DNA of 33,429 bases from Actinomycetes bacterium (lineage in GTDB: Bacteria; Actinomycetota; Acidimicrobiia; Acidimicrobiales; Palsa-688). Shown here in pieces: positions 7,261 through 17,100 of the stretch (its first letter is position 1; every line of letters begins with the position of its first letter). A model generated the notes under the pieces. That model made no database searches and was not told where the DNA came from. It saw only the letters and a program-made list of their open reading frames with translations. The position numbers and the translations under genes were made by a program. The stretch spans positions 1 to 33,429 of the forward strand of contig JAJZDJ010000018.1 of assembly GCA_021828685.1 (NCBI GenBank), given 5' to 3'.

Positions 7261-7629
7261 ATGAGCACCGACGAAGTACCGTTCGCGACACAGATCGCCA
7301 ATGACATCCTGGCCGCGGAGGACGACGCCCCGATAGGCGAGGTCCTGTCGAGTCTGCCGCCGTACCTGCAGGACGGCGTGTCTCGGATCGCGGCGCCACT
7401 GTTGCGAATCGAGCAGGCACCCACGCTGAGCTTCGGCGACCCGCACGGCAGTTGGGTCCTCACCACCATGCCCAGTGGAGAGCTACTGGTGGGCGCCTTC
7501 AGCGATGACTCCGCGGAGATCATCTACGCCCCGCGCCTCGTCACAGAGCTGTTGACCTCACCCTTGACCACCATCGCTCTGGTCAAGGAGATCGTCTACA
7601 TGCCGTGGGAGGGCGTCCTCCACCAGTAG
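7261..7629 (+). CDS. small protein of unknown function
   Basis: The 122-aa protein starts at an ATG preceded by GAAAGGGAAACACC. It is acidic and soluble, with no signal peptide, membrane segment or metal motif. It contains a likely beta-rich middle (about 56-85: SFGDPHGSWVLTTMPSG, LLVGAF) and a C-terminal segment LTTIALVKEIVYMPWEG. I do not recognise the family. It stands alone on the plus strand, with the broken regulator upstream and a strong hairpin just after its stop. Its position and terminator support a real, independently transcribed gene. Confidence 0.65.
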   Translation: MSTDEVPFATQIANDILAAEDDAPIGEVLSSLPPYLQDGVSRIAAPLLRIEQAPTLSFGDPHGSWVLTTMPSGELLVGAFSDDSAEIIYAPRLVTELLTSPLTTIALVKEIVYMPWEGVLHQ

Positions 7630-7659
7630 TCGCTCACGATCCATCACGAGACACCCTGA

Positions 7660-7688
7660 ACCGACCCGGCGCGATGCGCCGGGTCGGT
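7660..7688 (+). terminator. 13-bp perfect hairpin terminator
   Basis: ACCGACCCGGCGC (7660-7672) pairs perfectly with GCGCCGGGTCGGT (7676-7688) around GAT. It lies 31 bp after the stop of the small gene. There is no long T-run, but such GC-rich hairpins commonly end transcripts in actinobacteria. It can work in both directions. Confidence 0.7.
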
Positions 7689-8014
7689 CCTGTTGGCGGT
7701 GCCCCTTCGGCGCACCCCGTCTGCGAAACATCCTCCTCCGCAGCGTGCGCCATCCTGATCGCTCGATTCATCGTTCACTCAGGGTGGCGAAGAGCGATGC
7801 CAGCACGTCGATCGAGGATCACCAGATCGACCGAACTCGACCTCGTCTCGGACACGAACGACTGCGCCAGCAGCTGCACGTGGCCCACTGCGGCCCGCGT
7901 CACGTTCCTTGGCCGATCGGCAAGAGTCCGGACTCACGCACGACAACCAGGCAGTGAGGTCCTTCGGGCAAGGGCGGGTGCAGACTTTGACGGCGCCAAC
8001 CTTCTGGGCGACCA
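7689..8014. other. region downstream of the serine recombinase; possible mini-ORF
   Basis: No confident gene in about 325 bp. The best candidate is a minus-strand frame from GTG 7903 to TGA 7775 (42 aa, about 79% GC at third positions, reading VQLLAQSFVSETRSSSVDLV). It has AAGGA only 2 bp before the GTG, which is too close, so it may be a remnant. Confidence 0.25.
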
Positions 8015-10888
8015 TCACCTCGTCCGTGGTCGAAACGGCTGGCGTAGGGCCACGTGATTCGCGCGCAGCGTCGTGTAGAGACGACCACTCGTGATCCCGT
8101 GTCGGGCGAGGATCCCGTCTCGCCCACCGATGGTCCGCCCACTGCGATAGTCCTCGATGATCGCCTGTGCCTGCTGCGCTCCGAGCGCGATCGGAGTCCC
8201 ACTGGCCTTGCTCTTCGGCACCACAGCGCAGTCCTCTGTGGCAACGTCTGGTGAGTCCGAGGCGTCGCGTTCGAAGTAGCCGGGTGGGAAGGGATACTCG
8301 GCTGATGGACTCCTTCGACACTGGGCGCAGAGCATGTGCGACGGCACTTCCGTCGCCCTCACGACCAGCGTCAGGGGCTCGCCGCAGTGAGGGCACGTCA
8401 CCAGTTGGATCGTCTCCTCGCGGTTCAGCCGACCATCGTGGTCCTTGTCGAGGGGCAGCGCGCTCTCGAGCACCGCCGAGGGGTACTTCCCCAGCCGGCC
8501 GAGTACGCGTGAGATGGCCGCCGACGCGTTGAGGGCCAAGGGTCCGATGTGGCCGAGCAACTCCTCTACAGTGCAGCTCCCCCCTCGGCTCACGACGAAG
8601 TCGACTGCGGTCTGACCGATGGGATCCCGTGCCTCCCACGAGCCGCGGACCGAGAGTTCGCTGAAGTACAGCGCGACGGTCGCAGCGGCCCACGCCGGAT
8701 CGGCGCCCGCCGGCACGACGTCCGCCGACACCAGCAACTCGGTGAGCATCCCCGAATCCCCGCGCACGGCCTCCACGTCGCCGCCGAGGTGCTTGAGGGC
8801 CAGGGCGCCGAAGAGCATCCGCAGCTCTCTCACTGGTGCACGGACGAGCCGTGACAACGCCGCCTCTGGAAGGCCCCCCTCGCTGAGACCGGATCGCACC
8901 CTCTGCCACGCCGTGGTCCGCGAGACCTCGAGTTCGGCGGCGATTGCCTCGATCGTCTCCCCGCGAGCGAAGGCGGCCAGGGCGGTGGGATCCACCGACC
9001 CATCACGACGAGTGGCGCGATGGACCGCATTGCACTCGACCCACCCGCGGATCGGCCCGAGGGCGAGGACGCCTCCGCCCTCCGTGGGCAGATGGACCGT
9101 CACCACCCAGCCCAGCACACCGCGTTCACTCGTCGGGTGGACCTTCAGCTCGGGAATGAGTCGCTGGATGGCGGTCGCCACCGCACCTGGCACCTTCAAG
9201 TCGGACTTCATGACCTTGGCGAGGAGAGTGACGAACTGGCCGACGTCGACCCTGACGTGATCCACGACCTGAGAGGCGACGGGTACGTCGGCGACGTGTG
9301 CTCGGAGGTTCGCGATCGCCCTCTCCTCGGTCTCGGTCTCGCGTCGAAACGCTGCCGCCGTGGCGGCGTCGTCCGTTCGCAGCGCCTCCTCTCGTGCGCG
9401 ATCGGCTCGACGCTGATGGAACTCGATGGTGAGACGCAGGGACGTCGTCGGGTCGACCACGGCCCTCAGCGTGCTCGCTCGCAACTCGCCCTCGGACCCG
9501 GTCGTCGAGAGCGTCTCGACGATCGTCGAGATGAGCACTCGGTGGAACTCCTCGGCGTCCAGCGTGGCGATGCTCTCCTTTCCCGTGATCCGCGGGTCCT
9601 TTCGGGCATCGCTTCGAGACTCGTCGTGTGCCAGGAGGTCCGATCCCTCCAGGCGACAGAGTCGATATCGATCCATGCCGCTGCTCTCGAACTGGTAGAC
9701 GACTCCGTCGACCTCGTAGGGCGGACGCCCCCCGAAGGCCCGACGCTGGCGGTTCCCGTTGACGAAGGCCCGATTCGCCTGCTGCTTGGCCCTGATGGCC
9801 TCGAAGACCTCTGGTGGGGCCCATCCGCCCTCGGGCAGACCGAAGTCGTAGCGAAGGATGACGAAGCCGTAGTCCATCGGATCGGAGTCGTCACGGCGGT
9901 GGACGGCCAGACCACCGAAGACCTTGGCCCCCTTCGTCGGATTCGGCAGGGGCATCTCGTAGACCCCCGTCTCGTAGAGGGACATCATGTTGAGGAAGCT
10001 CTGTTGGATGTCCTTGGGATGACGCACCGCGGCCAGCGTCGCGTGCTCGCCGTAGCGCTCCTTCACCCCGGGCCGAGTCACGTGCATCATCCCCAGTTCC
10101 TCCACGAACTGCCGGGTGGAGAGATCCGGGGCTGCGAGGAGGTCGAGGACCCTTCGCACTCGGTCCCGCTCCTCTTCGACCGGGACGAGGGACTTGCCCT
10201 TGAGTCGATAGCCGAGAGGGATGGCCTTCGGACCGTGGGGCCAGTACGTGCGACGGGCTGCCGCGACCTTGCCGAGTCGGTTGCGCTCGACGATGCCGTT
10301 CCTCTCTTGGGCCGCGAGGATCACGGCCAGACTCCACAACATCCCCGCGTAGGGCTTGGCGAAGTCGAACTCCTGGCCCTCGACGATGACCTTGATGCTG
10401 CGCAACGAGAAGACCTTGCCCAGGTCGTTGCCGTTGGGCTCGTCTCGCACCACCCGGTTGACCGCGAAGGCGCAGAGCTCATGGATCGATGGTTCCTCGA
10501 GCACTCCGAGGAGTTGCTGCGTGAAGAAGTTGAGATCCTGGTCGTCGTCGATGTGGGCGGCCGAGCCGAGGTGGTAGAGGAAGAGAACGTCGGCGAAGAG
10601 GAACTTGATCGACTTGGACGGCCGACTCCTTTCGATGACCGCCCCATACTTGGCCGGAGTGAGGATCGGTCCAAGCGGATCCTCGAGGAGCGGTGCGAGC
10701 TCGGGCATCCTGGGCAGGAGGCCCGAGATGGTCTTGTGGGCCATGTTCTCGAAGAGGACGAGGTCGGAGGCGTCGGACTCTCGTACGACCACGAGCGTGG
10801 TGACCGGGTCGATCGTCGCGGTCTCGCGTTCGAGACGAAGAGAGAGAACCTTCTCGGCCTTCGCTCGGGTGCCACGTTTGGTTGCCAT
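8015..10888 (-). CDS. divergent large serine recombinase-like protein
   Basis: A 957-aa protein. ATG 10888 is chosen because GGAGG lies 7 bp before it; an in-frame ATG 15 bp upstream lacks one. The N-terminus has VVVRES (candidate nucleophile Ser38) and VNRVVRD (Arg145, Arg148), matching the Ser and paired Arg of resolvases. They are about 107 residues apart, against about 58 in gamma-delta resolvase. ILAAQERNGIVERNRLG and PLGYRLKG mark the long helix and the start of the recombinase domain. Later come an HTH-like stretch (IEAIAAELEVSRTTAWQRV), a zinc ribbon (CPHCGE...CAQC) and a C-terminal HTH-like end. It should cut and rejoin DNA or bind a specific site. Whether it moves this island, another element, or is a domesticated relative is unclear. 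Confidence 0.6.
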   Translation of the reverse strand: MATKRGTRAKAEKVLSLRLERETATIDPVTTLVVVRESDASDLVLFENMAHKTISGLLPRMPELAPLLEDPLGPILTPAKYGAVIERSRPSKSIKFLFADVLFLYHLGSAAHIDDDQDLNFFTQQLLGVLEEPSIHELCAFAVNRVVRDEPNGNDLGKVFSLRSIKVIVEGQEFDFAKPYAGMLWSLAVILAAQERNGIVERNRLGKVAAARRTYWPHGPKAIPLGYRLKGKSLVPVEEERDRVRRVLDLLAAPDLSTRQFVEELGMMHVTRPGVKERYGEHATLAAVRHPKDIQQSFLNMMSLYETGVYEMPLPNPTKGAKVFGGLAVHRRDDSDPMDYGFVILRYDFGLPEGGWAPPEVFEAIRAKQQANRAFVNGNRQRRAFGGRPPYEVDGVVYQFESSGMDRYRLCRLEGSDLLAHDESRSDARKDPRITGKESIATLDAEEFHRVLISTIVETLSTTGSEGELRASTLRAVVDPTTSLRLTIEFHQRRADRAREEALRTDDAATAAAFRRETETEERAIANLRAHVADVPVASQVVDHVRVDVGQFVTLLAKVMKSDLKVPGAVATAIQRLIPELKVHPTSERGVLGWVVTVHLPTEGGGVLALGPIRGWVECNAVHRATRRDGSVDPTALAAFARGETIEAIAAELEVSRTTAWQRVRSGLSEGGLPEAALSRLVRAPVRELRMLFGALALKHLGGDVEAVRGDSGMLTELLVSADVVPAGADPAWAAATVALYFSELSVRGSWEARDPIGQTAVDFVVSRGGSCTVEELLGHIGPLALNASAAISRVLGRLGKYPSAVLESALPLDKDHDGRLNREETIQLVTCPHCGEPLTLVVRATEVPSHMLCAQCRRSPSAEYPFPPGYFERDASDSPDVATEDCAVVPKSKASGTPIALGAQQAQAIIEDYRSGRTIGGRDGILARHGITSGRLYTTLRANHVALRQPFRPRTR

Positions 10889-11064
10889 CAGTGCACCTCC
10901 CATGCGGCGAGGACGCTGAGTGCGTCACGCAGTTGACGAGCGTGCAGGACGTTCTGGATGAGAACGCCCTCGCACTGGAGGATCTCTTCAGCGGGGCAGC
11001 CAGACGTGGCCACGGGGACCTCCAGGTTCTTGCCGTCCCCGACCTTCGGGGGGCGAGTCTTGAC
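10888..11064 (-). CDS. short ORF coupled to the serine recombinase, no standard start codon
   Basis: A 58-codon frame ending in EILQCEGVLIQNVLHARQLRD...AAWEVH. Its TGA (10890-10888) overlaps the recombinase ATG as TGATG, a typical coupling junction. It has no ATG, GTG or TTG at a plausible position: the codon after AAGAGGAG is GTC at 11064-11062, which could be a mutated GTG. It may be a broken gene, a remnant, or start at an unusual codon. I do not recognise the protein; the helix near its end looks amphipathic. Confidence 0.4.
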   Translation of the reverse strand, partial: VKTRPPKVGDGKNLEVPVATSGCPAEEILQCEGVLIQNVLHARQLRDALSVLAAWEVH

Positions 11065-11533
11065 TGTCCCCCCGCTCCTCTTACACGCACGAAGGTGGTT
11101 GGAGATTCTCGAGACACCTGATTGACAGCAGCGGCGTGTTCGTCACCGTCCATCGTGTGACTGACATTTGGAGCTGCGCCGACCTGGCGCGGGCGTTTCA
11201 AGCAGAGATTTCAGCCGTGCGGGATGAGGACACTGACGGGGTGACATCGCTTTGGCTGTCATTCTCACGCGGTCGACCCGAGGCTTTGCCAAACTCTGAA
11301 GGGTGACGTGTGGGGTAGTGCGGTCGCCCATGTATCTGGTCACCGTGGACTAGCTGATTCCGTTATCTTCGCCGCTGCATGGAACTTGGCGCGAGTGCAA
11401 TGGCCGAGAGTGCCTGACGCCGCCCACCTTCGCAGAACACCCCGACGTTCCCGTCGCCGTCGACGCCGATGATCGCGCAACTGGTCACGTCAGTCACTCG
11501 AGTGACTGCCAACTTCGCGAGAGTAGGCCCCGG
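11065..11533. other. intergenic region between DISARM and the recombinase
   Basis: No confident gene. A plus-strand frame from GTG 11136 to TGA 11306 (56 aa, containing DIWSCADLARAFQAEISAV) reads like protein but has weak codon bias and no clear ribosome-binding site. The palindrome at 11491-11508 is listed separately. Confidence 0.3.
11491..11508 (-). terminator. 18-bp perfect palindrome after the DISARM operon
   Basis: CAGTCACTCGAGTGACTG is a perfect palindrome 25 bp beyond the drmC stop. As RNA it can form a 7-bp stem with a 4-nt TCGA loop. No T-run follows. It could end the DISARM transcript or be a protein-binding site. Confidence 0.45.
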
Positions 11534-12322
11534 TCAGTCAGATTCGAGCTGAATCAGTTCGCTACGCGCCATGAGTGCATCGAAGTGATCAGCAAGTCGC
11601 CGTGGGACGGGGCCGCCCGTAACAAGTAACCCGAGCTCCATATTTCGCTCTAGCGCCCGGCCTGTGAAGTTCGCCGAAGTGACAAGCGCTGCAGATGTGT
11701 CACGGATTGCCGCCTTGGCATGGAGTACCGCACCTCCGTCTGGGCGAGAGCTGGCGGGCCAGACCCAGAACTTGGCAATGCCTTTCAGGGCCTCGAATGC
11801 CTCTGCCGCATCCACTCGCAACCCGCCCTTCGAGTCAGCCTCGGTCTCAAGGACCAGATCAATTCCGACGCCGCGATCAGCAGCGGCGCGCAGCCGTTCC
11901 TCGATGCTGTTGACCTTGTATGCAGCGAAGCTCACGATGATGAGCCGTCTGCGAGCGTCGTCGATCAGCCGCTCGAGTACTTGGGCGGACTTGCGGACCG
12001 GGACTTCGTTGCTGGTTGGACCGGTCCACACAACCTCGAGAGATGACGCCGAGCGCATGCGCTCGGCGGTGAGGGCTGCCGAGCGCAGCGCCAACGCAAT
12101 GCCGAACCCCGTCGTCTCTGGCTCGCGGCTCCACGCCTGCCACAGGTTGGCCACCGCCGTCTTGAAGCTCTGGCTCGCGGTCAGCGATGCCGCCCGAGAC
12201 CGGCCCTGCTCACCGGGGCCGTCCAACCGCTCGATAGCTTTGGCCAACTGGTCGATCTGGGCAGGCGGCAAGGTCGAGGCGATCTGTTGGATCTGCGATT
12301 CGAGTCCGCCCGGAGGTGTCAT
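11534..12322 (-). CDS. drmC: DISARM protein DrmC, phospholipase D-like
   Basis: The 262-aa protein carries a single phospholipase D/nuclease motif, HxKxxxxD, with H201, K203 and D208, followed by SANFTGRALERNMELG. One HKD motif means two copies must dimerise to form an active site. The N-terminal 100 residues are a helical domain without a known motif. PLD-family proteins of this size in this position are DrmC, reported as the least essential DISARM component. ATG overlaps the drmB stop by 4 bases and it is the last gene of the operon. It probably acts on nucleic acid rather than lipid: there is no signal peptide or membrane segment. Confidence 0.9.
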   Translation of the reverse strand: MTPPGGLESQIQQIASTLPPAQIDQLAKAIERLDGPGEQGRSRAASLTASQSFKTAVANLWQAWSREPETTGFGIALALRSAALTAERMRSASSLEVVWTGPTSNEVPVRKSAQVLERLIDDARRRLIIVSFAAYKVNSIEERLRAAADRGVGIDLVLETEADSKGGLRVDAAEAFEALKGIAKFWVWPASSRPDGGAVLHAKAAIRDTSAALVTSANFTGRALERNMELGLLVTGGPVPRRLADHFDALMARSELIQLESD

Positions 12323-14184
12323 GGGAGTTGCGTGAAGTACTCGATGCCGGCCTCCGCCAAGGTGGGGACCAGCACCGCTCGGTCGAGATAGCGATTCCCA
12401 AGCTCACAACTCGTCTCAGGTACGAAGAGGCAGGCATGGCAGGAGGCTCCGTGCAAGGACTCGTCGTCCTCGGCGGGGAGGTGCTCGGCACACATCGGAT
12501 CTGTGCTGCAAAGCTTCGCCCGTTCCAGGGCACCGGCGAGCAGCCGCCCGAGGACCTGGTCGTCACCTAGGGCGACCAGGCCGCCGAGCGTCCCTTCGGT
12601 GTCGGGAGCAGAGGTGTAGAGCAGGATGCCGGCCATCGGCTCTCCGGGTCCGCCAGGCAATCGGCTGTAGATGCGCTCTCGAATTGATGCGGCGGCGTAG
12701 CCGCACTCGAGCGCGAAAGCGTTGATCAGCAGATGAGACAGTGAATGCAAGAGCACATAGCGCTCACCCAGCCAGCCACCAGCAGGGTCAAGGCCGCGAC
12801 GCTGGCGCCAGCGCCGCTGGGAGTGCTGAAGCGCGTCCATCCGGGGAGTACCGGCAACTCTGGCCTCCCAGGTACCGACAACGTCTTCGGGAAGGCGGAT
12901 GAACACTCCCTCGCCGCGGGTCTCTGCGGCTGGAAGCCACGATGACCTCCGGCGAGAGAGTCTTACGGCGTGAGCGGACGGTAGGTCTGAGGCCACTCCG
13001 GAGTCAGGGCCGTCGATGCGGGTGAATCCGGTCAGGGCGACGACCTCACGTAGGCGTTCTGCGAGAACCGTGGGGGCCACGAGTGACTCGAAGCCCGCTG
13101 GACTCTGCACAGCCCGGAGCCGGAAGTCCGGCCCCGCCGGTGCCACATGGGGATTGATGAACTGCGCCCACTCGGGGCCAAGGATGTCATGGGCCACCCC
13201 GTCGCCGTTTTCCCCGTTTCGGATCTCTTGGAGACGGGCCCACACGTCGGCAGGCTCATAGCCGGCGAGGAAGCCGAACTCCTGTGAGGCGAACTTCATG
13301 ACGGTGGCCAGCGCGGTCTCTGAATCGATCTCAGAGAGCTTCTCCAAGTACTGGACCACAACCTGGCCAAGGTGGTCAGCTGCCGCAGGGATCGAGAGCA
13401 CCGAACGAGTGATGGGAAACCAGGCGTTGGAGGCGCCGAGCAGCAGGGCAGAGGCCTGGTTCTTGCACCCACTGGGCTCGAAAGTGCGCAGATGGGGCAT
13501 CCGGCCCCGACACCGAGGGAGAACACGGGAAGCGTTCTGGCCGAATGCCTGGCTCACCAACTGCTTCTGACCGCACGTCTGGCACTCGACACCCATGCTG
13601 GTCGAACGGGTGCCCTCCCCGACGTCGTACGCCTTCAAGATCGGATTGCCGCTGCAGGACTTGTCCTTGTGGCAAAACTCCACCCATGGGAACTCATCCA
13701 TGTGTCCCTCGGGGCAGGCGACGACGAACCTTGCCGGAATCGCGGTCGGGGGCTTGCCCCTGGCGTTGCACTTATGGACATAGCGGGCGAGGTGCGGGCG
13801 GGTGACCGGCACATCCAGTTCGAACAGCCTGGAGTCGACGGGGGCGAGCAGCCCGCAGGAGGTGTTGGAGCAGCGCAGCCAACGGGGGAAGGTGAGCACG
13901 GGCACGCCGATGAATGCCCAGGGATCCCATGGATTGCGCGTTTCGGGTTCCCACGGCGCGCCCCGCAGCTGGGTGACCTGGGGCCCTACATGAGCATCCA
14001 GCCGCACGGCTGCTAGCAGGCGGTCCTCTCCGATCGTCGTTTGCTGCAACTCGTCCCAGTCGTCGAGGCCCGCGACGATCACCGAGAAGTTGGGCAGGTC
14101 CACGGTCGAACCAACGCCGTAGCTGTACATCATCTGCGACGGCCGGATTCCTCCGACGCGCTTGGCACGGGGCTTCTCAGCCAT
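12319..14184 (-). CDS. drmB: DISARM protein DrmB (DUF1998)
   Basis: The 621-aa protein shows the DUF1998 pattern near its end: LLHSLSHLLINAFALECGY, then GILLYTSAPDTEGTLGGLV, then HGASCHACLFVPETSCELGN, whose Cys residues are probably zinc ligands. Further Cys pairs occur earlier (CSNTSCG, CQTCG). DrmB forms a complex with the helicase DrmA that recognises incoming DNA in DISARM. ATG 14184 is preceded by GAGGAGG within drmA and overlaps its end by 8 bases, so the two partners should be made in similar amounts. Length is usual for DrmB. Confidence 0.93.
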   Translation of the reverse strand: MAEKPRAKRVGGIRPSQMMYSYGVGSTVDLPNFSVIVAGLDDWDELQQTTIGEDRLLAAVRLDAHVGPQVTQLRGAPWEPETRNPWDPWAFIGVPVLTFPRWLRCSNTSCGLLAPVDSRLFELDVPVTRPHLARYVHKCNARGKPPTAIPARFVVACPEGHMDEFPWVEFCHKDKSCSGNPILKAYDVGEGTRSTSMGVECQTCGQKQLVSQAFGQNASRVLPRCRGRMPHLRTFEPSGCKNQASALLLGASNAWFPITRSVLSIPAAADHLGQVVVQYLEKLSEIDSETALATVMKFASQEFGFLAGYEPADVWARLQEIRNGENGDGVAHDILGPEWAQFINPHVAPAGPDFRLRAVQSPAGFESLVAPTVLAERLREVVALTGFTRIDGPDSGVASDLPSAHAVRLSRRRSSWLPAAETRGEGVFIRLPEDVVGTWEARVAGTPRMDALQHSQRRWRQRRGLDPAGGWLGERYVLLHSLSHLLINAFALECGYAAASIRERIYSRLPGGPGEPMAGILLYTSAPDTEGTLGGLVALGDDQVLGRLLAGALERAKLCSTDPMCAEHLPAEDDESLHGASCHACLFVPETSCELGNRYLDRAVLVPTLAEAGIEYFTQLP

Positions 14185-17100
14185 CTGACATCGCCTCCTC
14201 GCCCGTCGATTCTTCGTCGGCGACCGTGTCGCGTGCTGGGCGCGTGGCCGCGCCAGTGCCGAGTTGGAACTGCGGGGCTGTGTCCAGGCTGTGGTCCTCG
14301 GGCTGGATGATCAGGTTGACGTTCGGTTCGGTCTCCCGGAGAGACCACGGGCAGGTGAACAGCCCCCACGACGCGATTCCCGGCACGTCCAGGAGCGGTG
14401 CGATTGCCTTCTTCGGGTCAGCGGCGTAGCCAAGAGTGCTCCCCGTCCGGGCCTGCTCGGAGCGCCACCGGTCAAGTCGGGCTTGGAGGAGGTCACGGAC
14501 AAAGTCACCGGTCGTGACGTCACTGGTGACGAGTTCGGCTCGGGCGATAATGCGCTCGACGATGTCGTCCATATCCGGGCCCGTCAACGCGACGCTTTGG
14601 GCACCTTCGTTCGGGTTCCAGCTTGGGTGGTGAGGGTCTTGTCGCGCGAGGGCTACTAGTACTGCGGATAGACCTCGGTCCAGGGCCCGCGGCGAGAAGG
14701 GAGTCACCGAGAGGGCTTCTACCTGCCGGTAGAAGGTGGAGTGGTAGTACTCGAAGGTCTCGTAGTGCGACAGATCCCGTGGACGTGACCAGTTGTAAAG
14801 GGTCAACACCAGGCCCGGCCCGTCCTGGGAGCGGCCAACGCGCGACGTCGCCTGGATGTACTCCGACGTGGTCTTGGGCTGGCCGATCGCACACATCACG
14901 CCCAGGCGGCCCACGTCCACACCGACAGAGATCATGTTGGTCGCCAGCAAGACATCGATCGGTGGTCTGCCCCCCTCACCAGCCAGGTCGAATCGCTGCT
15001 TGAGGCGGTCGAGAACGTCGCGGATGTCGCTCGCGCTGACGCGGCTCGTGAGCTCCTCGATGCCGCTCGAGCGGAGGCTTCGCTGGCCGAGTCCCCGGCG
15101 GCCCGCCCGGAAGGCTGCGTTCTTGACCTCGTCATCGACCAAGCGCCGGGCGCCGGCCAGCTCACGCAAGGCTGAGAAGTACCCGACCAGAGTCATCCAC
15201 GGGTCTGCAGCCAGCCCGTAGCGGTCGTATAGGCGCTGGGCAGAGGCGAGGATCGCGGTGAAGACGCGGACCTCAGCGGACTTGAGGCGGAGCCCTTGGG
15301 CGCAGAGCCCGACATAGCGGCGTCCTGCCCGCTCTTCGAGGCTGCGCCCCTTAGCAAAGAAGGAGTCGGAGACGTCGAGGACCGGTGTCGGGAAGACAGC
15401 GAGGCCCCGGGCGAAGAGCGCGTGGGCCTGCTCGTCGGCACGGCGGACCGTCGCCGTCGAGGCGATGACCTTGGGACGCACGTCGACACCACCAAGGGAC
15501 CACGTGGCCAGCTCGTCAATCGCCGTCTCGTAGAGACCGACCAGTGTGCCGAGCGGCCCGGAGATCAGGTGTAGCTCGTCTTGGATGATGAGGTCGGGTG
15601 GTCGCAGCGGCTCGACGGTGACGGTCTTGGCTGCAGGGAGGTTGCCTGCTTTGGGACCCGTCTTGTTGTGGGAGTCCCGCTCGACGCGGTCCGAGTCGAT
15701 GGTATCGAGATCAGGTGAGCGGTAGCCGTGGCGCTCGCAGCGCTGCGCGACGTTGCCGAAGAGCAGGTGAAGTGGTCCACGCCAGGGCAGTTGGGCGAAC
15801 TTGTCCGCCGTGGATATGACGAAATCCGGCAGAAGCCGGTAGAGCTCTTCATCAACCGTCACGACGGGCAGGCCCTCACCGGGCGATTGGACATCGGTGA
15901 ACGGACATGCGCCGAACTCGTCACCGCAGAAGAGCAGTGTCCGCCAGCGGTTCGGGTCCGTTCGCGCGTTCCGCCCGGCGTCCAAGCGCGTGCCGCACCA
16001 GGGGCAGGCAACCAGCTGGACGGGGGACGCCGATGACGTCCTTCTGCGCCCGGCGTCCCGGGCCTCTTCGATGGCGTAGGCCGCATCCTTGGTGCGGTTG
16101 GGCGCCACGTTGGCTCCGACCCACATACCTAGCCTGAACGACTCGGTCCCCCAGCGCTCATCACCGCCCACGAGCTCGCGTCGTCGAATCTCACAGGCAC
16201 AGATCAGGGCGGCGGCCCGCTCGAACTGCTGAGCGGTCAGCAGACGAAGCGTGTAGCGCATCAGGACCGCGACGCCACCCGAACGGCCATCGCGGCCCCC
16301 GACGGTGCCCTGGAGCCGGCGGATTGCGAGTGTGAAGGCGGTCAGGCCGAGATAGGCCTCGGTCTTCCCGCCACCGGTCGGAAAGAACAGTAGATCGACC
16401 AGCCCGGCATCCCTGCTGCGCTCGGGATGGGTGGGGTCGGTGAGCGAGGGCAGGTTGAGCAGCAGGAAGGCCAGCTGGAAAGGCCGCCAGGAGCGGTTCT
16501 TTGCCTCGTCGACCTGGGTGAGCGCTGCGGCGAGGTCGACAGCGGGGTCCTCGCGACGGATGTCGGCAACCAAGGTGTGGATGCGTTGCTGCCACATGGT
16601 GTGGTTCGCGAAGCGGAAGGCCTCTGCTGCTTCGGTCTCCGCGCCGCCTGCCGGCTTGAGAAGTGCCACACCGGCCTGGAGGCGCTCGGCGGACTGCCGC
16701 GCGCTGGCGAGAGCCGCTGAAGCCGCCGATCGGTGGTCAGCGAGACGATCAGCTCCGGCGTCCAGGCGCGCCTGCTGCTCATCGAGCCAGATGACATAGG
16801 CGTCGACGAGCGGCGAGACGGCCGCCACGAGGCCCTCGCCGTCCAAGGAGCTCAGTTCGGCCATGTCGAGCACGACGCCAAGGAGAGCCTGGCGGACCTG
16901 TTCAGAACGAGACGGATCCTGGGGACCGGGTGCCTCCGTCACCGGGACGTCGTGGCGCGGAACCGCCGTGGTCTGGACGCGCACCGCACGGGTAGGGTCC
17001 ACTGGATCGACCTCAGCGTGGGTGGCCGAGCCGTGGCCCACCGCGAACTCGACTCGGTTGCGATACTGCAGATCCAGGAGCGCTAGCTCGTCAACCTCGG

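Noticed and set aside
9020..10936. A 638-codon plus-strand open frame opposite the serine recombinase
   Set aside because: It is an antisense shadow of a GC-rich gene: composition is Arg/Asp/Gly/Val/Leu-heavy, no motif is visible, no ribosome-binding site, and the minus-strand gene has recognisable domains.
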